NCBI RefSeq assembly: GCF_002102345.1
Contig: NZ_LQPP01000011.1
Location: 62,001 to 126,000 of the forward strand
DNA from: Mycolicibacterium peregrinum
Lineage (GTDB): Bacteria; Actinomycetota; Actinomycetes; Mycobacteriales; Mycobacteriaceae
Direction: 5' to 3'
DNA: 64,000 nucleotides
In this document: in pieces, positions 60,449-64,000 of the stretch
Layout: every line of letters begins with the position of its first letter
How positions within the stretch are numbered: the stretch's first letter is position 1
The notes under the pieces: model-generated
What the model was told of the DNA's origin: nothing
What the model saw: the letters and a program-made list of their open reading frames with translations, nothing else
Databases searched by the model: none
Translations under genes and position numbers: made by a program

Positions 60449-60870
60449 CATCGACTGCAGCACCGAATCCGCTACTTCTGCCGCCGATTCCGGTGCCTGA
60501 CCCGGATACCGCGCCGTACTGGGAGGCGCTGAAGAACGGCACGCTGATGCTGTGCCGTTGTGATGACACCGGCAAATGGATCCATCCACCCTTGGAGCGC
60601 AGTCGCTACACCGGCGGCCCGGTGCATTTCGAGGAGGTTAGCGGCGAAGGCACGGTGTTCAGTTACATCGTAGTGCGCCAGGTGCTGGTTCCGGGACGGA
60701 TACCGCCCTATGTCGTCGGGCTGATCGAGCTCGTCGAACAACCCGGCCTGCGGATCAACGCCGTCATCGCCGCCGATCCTGCCGACGTACGAATCGGTCA
60801 ACAGGTCAAGCTGCGCATCACTGAGCTTGAGGAAAGCGGCTACCGCATACCCGAATTCGTCATCAAGTAG
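60445..60870 (+). CDS. DUF35 OB-fold protein with degenerate zinc ribbon
   Basis: 141-residue partner of the preceding thiolase-like protein. The OB fold is clear ('GEGTVFSYIVVRQVLVPG', 'PPYVVGLIELVEQPGLRINA'), but the zinc ribbon reads 'LCRCDDTGKWIHPPLERSRY': the second Cys pair found in the DUF35 proteins at 11755, 25228 and 62177 is missing. It therefore probably does not bind zinc in the usual way. ATG 60445 overlaps the thiolase stop. It ends just before a strong terminator. Confidence 0.82.
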   Translation: MTSTAAPNPLLLPPIPVPDPDTAPYWEALKNGTLMLCRCDDTGKWIHPPLERSRYTGGPVHFEEVSGEGTVFSYIVVRQVLVPGRIPPYVVGLIELVEQPGLRINAVIAADPADVRIGQQVKLRITELEESGYRIPEFVIK

Positions 60871-60882
60871 AGCGTAATCACC

Positions 60883-60943
60883 GCGAGCGTGCGCGTCTGC
60901 TGCTCGCCACGCCGTTTCCGAACGGCATTTCGCGCACGCTCGC
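60883..60943. terminator. bidirectional terminator, long GC-rich hairpin
   Basis: Arms GCGAGCGTGCGCG (60883-60895) and CGCGCACGCTCGC (60931-60943) pair perfectly over 13 bases, and GCCGTT/AACGGC forms a second hairpin in the loop. It lies between convergent genes ending at 60870 and 60956. From memory, similar GC-rich hairpins recur between convergent genes in mycobacteria. Confidence 0.75.
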
Positions 60944-60955
60944 CCCTTTCGAAGA

Positions 60956-62074
60956 TCAGCTCAGCAGCGCGCCGGTACCGAGGTCGGAGTACGCCTCGGC
61001 GAAGCGCCCGAGTACCGCCTGCACGATCTCCACGGAGTACATCTGGTCGGGCGTGATCGCCCACATGCAGAAGCCCCACGCCGGGCTCTGGCGATAGGCG
61101 GTCCACATCTGCTCGCGGTCGGGTAGCGCGGTGACCCCGGCGTCGAGCAGTCGGCCCCGGTAGTTGTCGAGGAGTTCACGCTCGTGGCTGCGCCGAAGCT
61201 CGGGCGGCAGCGCCCCGATCAACGCGTACCCGACGTCATGTGACCACGAACCACGCCGCACCAGTTGCCAATCGAGGACACCCATTCGGCCGTCAGGAAG
61301 CGAGTAGGTGTTGCGCGGGTGCGGATCACCGTGTAGCAGTGTGATTGGGTCGGCCGCCACGTGGTCCTGTAGCGTCCAGAACGCCGCTTCCATGGAGTCA
61401 GCGTCCGCACCGGTAGCGTCGAGCAACTCCTTCTTGTACGGGATTTCCAAAAACGCACGGATGATCGCGAAACCGTTGCTGCGCAGGAAGTTCGCGAATC
61501 CGCCGGTTAGTGGGTGCTGCAGCCAGGCCAGATCACCGTCCTCGCGCAACCGGGGACTATTCCAGAACGGGGCGTGTACCCGGCTCAACGTCGCCAGCAG
61601 CTCGTCGACCTGCTCCACCGACAGCCCGGTTACCGCGTCGGGTACCTGGGCGCCCCGCAGGGTGATGTCCTCACCGACCACCAGGAACTGTGACGGGCCG
61701 TCGAGGTGGTCGGCGAAATACGTGCTCATGGTCTCGACGTCGAGATCGTTGCGCAGGTCGCGATAGAACGTGGTCTCGTCGTCCAGCAGCACGGTTCCGC
61801 CGCCCCCCTCCGACAGCGACTCGTCCACCGCCGGAGGCAGATTGTGCACGGTGCTCAACTGTGTTTTCACGAAAAGCTGTCGGGGCAGCTCGGTTTCGGG
61901 CGAGTCGTAGTCGACATCGAGGTGCAGGTGAGAGGTGGTGCCCTGCCACGTGCTGCGTACCCGGATGTCGGTGACAGTCACTCCTGGTCGGTGTCGACGC
62001 AGCAAGGAGGTCAACACCTCGGGTGTCAGGTCCTCGGGCGATTGCAGGGTCACCGGTAATGCTTGGCTGGTCAT
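60956..62074 (-). CDS. APH-like phosphotransferase (ACAD10/11 kinase type)
   Basis: 372-residue kinase-like protein. 'TLLHGDPHPRNTYSLPDGR' is the catalytic loop with Asp and Asn, and 'GVLDWQLVRRGSWSHDVGYAL' has the metal-binding Asp. 'RQLFVKTQLS' contains the likely ATP-binding Lys. Such proteins occur next to ACAD genes, and relatives phosphorylate hydroxyl groups of lipid-like compounds. ATG 62074 has a GAGG box six bases upstream; ATG 62080 is too close to it. A perfect motif 1 operator lies 28 bases upstream. Confidence 0.82.
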   Translation of the reverse strand: MTSQALPVTLQSPEDLTPEVLTSLLRRHRPGVTVTDIRVRSTWQGTTSHLHLDVDYDSPETELPRQLFVKTQLSTVHNLPPAVDESLSEGGGGTVLLDDETTFYRDLRNDLDVETMSTYFADHLDGPSQFLVVGEDITLRGAQVPDAVTGLSVEQVDELLATLSRVHAPFWNSPRLREDGDLAWLQHPLTGGFANFLRSNGFAIIRAFLEIPYKKELLDATGADADSMEAAFWTLQDHVAADPITLLHGDPHPRNTYSLPDGRMGVLDWQLVRRGSWSHDVGYALIGALPPELRRSHERELLDNYRGRLLDAGVTALPDREQMWTAYRQSPAWGFCMWAITPDQMYSVEIVQAVLGRFAEAYSDLGTGALLS

Positions 62075-62101
62075 GGACATCCTCGTCTACGTCGATAAGT
62101 A

Positions 62102-62117
62102 TGACAGTCAACTGTCA
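62102..62117. promoter_or_regulatory. motif 1 operator copy 8 (TGACAGTCAACTGTCA)
   Basis: Perfect arms extending to 10 bases each over 62099-62120. Located 28 bases upstream of the APH-like kinase start (minus strand). Confidence 0.75.
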
Positions 62118-62176
62118 TACTAGCGGTGAGGGCAGCCCGGGTGGCCGAAACGTGGAAATGGCTCGCGCCGCGGAGA

Positions 62177-62635
62177 TCAGGCGGTGCCGACCGGACGGAA
62201 CAACGGCAGCCATACTCGGCTCTCCTCGGCGCCCGAGAGCGCGGTCCAATCCTCGAAAAACACCTCGACGGCCGTCCCGATCCGAATGTCGTTCTCCGAC
62301 ACCCCAACCACATTGGTGATCAGTCGAACATCGGGTTCATCGTCGAGTTCCACCATCGCCACGATGTAGGGCGGCTCGAAGCCGGGGATCCACGGCTGGC
62401 GGTTGACCGTATAGGCAGCCACCTTCCCGCGCCCGGACACCGGCTCGGGGGCGACATCGGTGCTGCGGCAGCGCCAGCAGGTCGGGCCGGGCGGGTGGAA
62501 GAAATGTCCGCAGCTGTGGCAGCGGTTGATCAGCAGCTCACCGCGCTCGCCCCCGGTCCAGAAGGCCCGCGATTCAGCCGTCGGACTGGGTGCCAGCCGA
62601 AGCTGCGGCCGCTGATAACCGGTGTCAATCGTCAC
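62177..62635 (-). CDS. DUF35 / Zn-ribbon OB-fold protein
   Basis: 152-residue protein with an intact ribbon, 'CHSCGHFFHPPGPTCWRC', and OB fold 'GRGKVAAYTVNRQPW' and 'PPYIVAMVELDDEPDVRL'. No thiolase-like gene is beside it in the window; upstream on the same strand is an ACAD (ATGA overlap at 62632-62635). Its aldolase partner may lie elsewhere, possibly one of the three in this window. Confidence 0.83.
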   Translation of the reverse strand: MTIDTGYQRPQLRLAPSPTAESRAFWTGGERGELLINRCHSCGHFFHPPGPTCWRCRSTDVAPEPVSGRGKVAAYTVNRQPWIPGFEPPYIVAMVELDDEPDVRLITNVVGVSENDIRIGTAVEVFFEDWTALSGAEESRVWLPLFRPVGTA

Positions 62636-63780
62636 TTTGTGCCTCCGCTGAGCGACCGGCCGATGACCAGGCGCTGAATTTGATTGGTGCCTTCGAAAAT
62701 CTGGGTGATCTTTGCTTCGCGCATATACCGTTCGACACGATAGTCGCGGGTATACCCGTAGCCGCCGAGCACCTGGACGGCATCGGTCGTCACCTTCATT
62801 GCGGCGTCGGTTGCGACGAGCTTGGCGACCGAGGCGTTGCGTGAATACGGCAGGCCGGCATCACGGCGGCGTGCCGCATCCAGGTAGGTGGCGCGCGCGG
62901 AATCCACCGCGGCGGCCATGTCAGCCAGTAGGAATGTCAGGCCCTGATGGTCGATGATCTTGCGGCCGAACGTCATTCGTTCCTGAGCGTAGGCTGCTGC
63001 TTCGTCCAGCGCGGCCTGGGCCAGCCCGACCGCTACCGCCGCGATGCCCAGCCGTCCGGAATCCAACGCGCTGAACGCGATTTGCAGTCCCTGACCTTCA
63101 TCGCCGATCCGACGCTGCGCCTCGACGAATGCATCGTCGTAGTGCGCGGTGGTCGTCGGAACCGCGTGCAGCCCCATTTTCTCCTCCGGTTTGCCGAAAG
63201 ACAGACCGCTGGTGTCCTTGTCCACCAGGAAGCACGAGATGCCCTGTCCGCCTTCACCGGTACGCGCGAACAGGCTGTAGAAGTCGGCGATCCCGCCATG
63301 GGTGATCCAGGCCTTGGCGCCGTTGACCCGATAGCCACCGTCGGTGGGTGTTGCCTTGCACGCCAAGGCGGCGGCGTCGGAGCCGGCTTGAGGTTCGGAC
63401 AGACTGTAGGCCCCCACCTTCTGGCCACTGAGCATGTCCAGCAGCCACGCGCTCTTCTGCTGGTCGGTGCCGAACGCGATCAGCGGATGGCAGGACAGGA
63501 CATGGACACTGACCGCTACCGCGACTGCAGCCCACCGGGCAGCGAGCTCTTCGAGGACCTGGAGATACACCTCGTAGGGCTGCCCGCCGCCGCCCCATTC
63601 CGCGGGGTGGGGCAACGTGAGCAGACCAAGTTCGCCGAGTGTGCCGAAGACATCTTCGGGGTAGGTCTCGGCCTTTTCGTGCTCGTCGACGATCGGGGCG
63701 AGAACCTTGTCGGCGACGTCTGCGGCCAACTGGACCAATTCGCGTGCTTCGGCCGTCGGGAAGAGGCGCTCGACGGTCAC
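62632..63780 (-). CDS. acyl-CoA dehydrogenase (canonical short/medium-chain type)
   Basis: 382-residue ACAD of classic form: 'YSLSEPQAGSDAAALACKA', 'VNGAKAWITHGG', 'QERMTFGRKIIDHQ', 'QVLGGYGYTRDYRVERYMRE' and 'ITQIFEGTNQIQRLVIGR'. The Glu in FEGT matches the catalytic Glu of medium-chain ACAD, so this one should work as a homotetramer alone, unlike the other ACADs in the window, which have Gly there. GTG 63780 overlaps the stop of the upstream SDR (GTGA). A longer frame to 63894 overlaps that SDR and is not used. Confidence 0.88.
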   Translation of the reverse strand: MTVERLFPTAEARELVQLAADVADKVLAPIVDEHEKAETYPEDVFGTLGELGLLTLPHPAEWGGGGQPYEVYLQVLEELAARWAAVAVAVSVHVLSCHPLIAFGTDQQKSAWLLDMLSGQKVGAYSLSEPQAGSDAAALACKATPTDGGYRVNGAKAWITHGGIADFYSLFARTGEGGQGISCFLVDKDTSGLSFGKPEEKMGLHAVPTTTAHYDDAFVEAQRRIGDEGQGLQIAFSALDSGRLGIAAVAVGLAQAALDEAAAYAQERMTFGRKIIDHQGLTFLLADMAAAVDSARATYLDAARRRDAGLPYSRNASVAKLVATDAAMKVTTDAVQVLGGYGYTRDYRVERYMREAKITQIFEGTNQIQRLVIGRSLSGGTK

Positions 63781-64000
63781 AGTGCGCCCTGCCACTGACA
63801 GGCGGTCAGATCCGCGGACAGCTCCCACAGTCGGCGTGCGCAGTCGGGGTCGAGAGCCTTGTCTTTGAGCTTGGTGGGCTTGGGCTTGCCCCATTGATGC
63901 ATGAGTCCGCGCGGGGCGAGGTAGGTCCCGTTGGGCAGCGCCGTGGTGATGGCCTGGATGGTGGAACGCGCACCGTCTGCCGGGCTTTGCGCGATATGTG
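63777..64000 (-). CDS. SDR-family oxidoreductase, C-terminal end (truncated by window)
   Basis: Reading from the window's right edge on the minus strand, a frame ends in TGA at 63777-63779, overlapping the ACAD start. The about 74 visible residues include 'SPADGARSTIQAITTALPNG', 'TYLAPRGLMHQWGKPKPTKL' and 'DPDCARRLWELSADLT', typical of the C-terminus of retinol dehydrogenase-like SDRs. The catalytic part lies outside the window. Confidence 0.75.
   Translation of the reverse strand, partial: HIAQSPADGARSTIQAITTALPNGTYLAPRGLMHQWGKPKPTKLKDKALDPDCARRLWELSADLTACQWQGAL

Noticed and set aside
1..64000. A KstR/KstR2-controlled cholesterol degradation cluster
   Set aside because: ACAD pair, Ltp2-like protein, MCR and FadE34-like proteins fit, but ring-degrading enzymes (KshA, KstD, HsaC) and KstR-type sites were not seen. 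Motifs 1 and 2 differ from both known consensus sequences.

Overview
The window is a GC-rich actinobacterial chromosome segment. The protein families (FadE/FadD/EchA expansion, two-subunit and fused acyl-CoA dehydrogenases, an MCR-like racemase, mycofactocin-type SDRs, a Mce3R-like tandem TetR, an AveC-like membrane protein), the start codons (many GTG and 4-bp ATGA/GTGA gene overlaps) and apparently leaderless promoters point to a mycobacterium or close relative (Mycobacteriales), probably an environmental Mycolicibacterium-like strain. This is inferred from family content, not from a database search. I see no rRNA, tRNA, CRISPR array, insertion sequence or prophage.

Almost every gene looks catabolic. 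2-5377: 3' end of an HpaI-type aldolase, then a leaderless operon of acyl-CoA dehydrogenase alpha and beta subunits, a Cys-less thiolase (retro-aldolase type) and an acyl-CoA synthetase. 5381-14737: thioesterase, tandem-fused CoA-transferase, TetR repressor, and a six-gene operon (amidohydrolase, Cys-less thiolase, DUF35 partner, small protein, mycofactocin-type SDR, aldehyde dehydrogenase). 14891-20178: P450, alpha/beta hydrolase, NAD-dependent dehydrogenase, TetR/SnoaL pair, FAD monooxygenase. 20187-24228: APH-like kinase, F420-type oxidoreductase, a coding remnant and a FadD. 24308-31540: a P450-EchA-DUF35-SDR operon, a Gfo/Idh oxidoreductase, and ALDH plus NDMA-type alcohol dehydrogenase. 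31646-39256: a MaoC pair with a tandem TetR, a CoA-transferase, a fused acyl-CoA dehydrogenase, an MCR-like racemase and an MhpB-like extradiol dioxygenase. 39458-48222: AveC-like membrane protein, TetR, P450, and a self-contained ferredoxin/ferredoxin reductase/dehydrogenase/CMD/P450/TetR operon, then a second mycofactocin-type SDR. 48481-54336: two convergent operons carrying the halves of what looks like a split dikinase. 54484-64000: a broken FadD, an EthD-like/nitroreductase/fused ACAD/thiolase/DUF35 operon, an APH-like kinase, and a DUF35/ACAD/SDR operon that runs off the end.

The strongest non-gene signal is a set of repeated palindromes that divide the region into regulons. Motif 1 (TGRCAGT-N2-ACTGYCA, eight copies) precedes two P450s, the AveC-like protein, both halves of the putative split dikinase, the broken FadD, the EthD-like operon and an APH-like kinase. 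Motif 2 (TGRCA-N4-TGTYA, seven copies, often flanked by TTC/GAA) lies at the start codons of the ACAD, P450, ALDH, MaoC, fused ACAD, F420 and dioxygenase genes; the tandem TetR is downstream of one copy and is the best candidate regulator. Motif 3 (TAATG-N6-CATTA) occurs twice and links the TetR at 8615-9283 to its neighbours. A fourth, 25-bp palindrome precedes the ferredoxin-P450-TetR operon.

Together the genes suggest P450 hydroxylation, alcohol and aldehyde oxidation, CoA activation, alpha-oxidative racemisation, beta-oxidation and retro-aldol cleavage of a branched, probably terpenoid or steroid-like compound, with an unusual phosphorylation step. The substrate itself cannot be read from the sequence.
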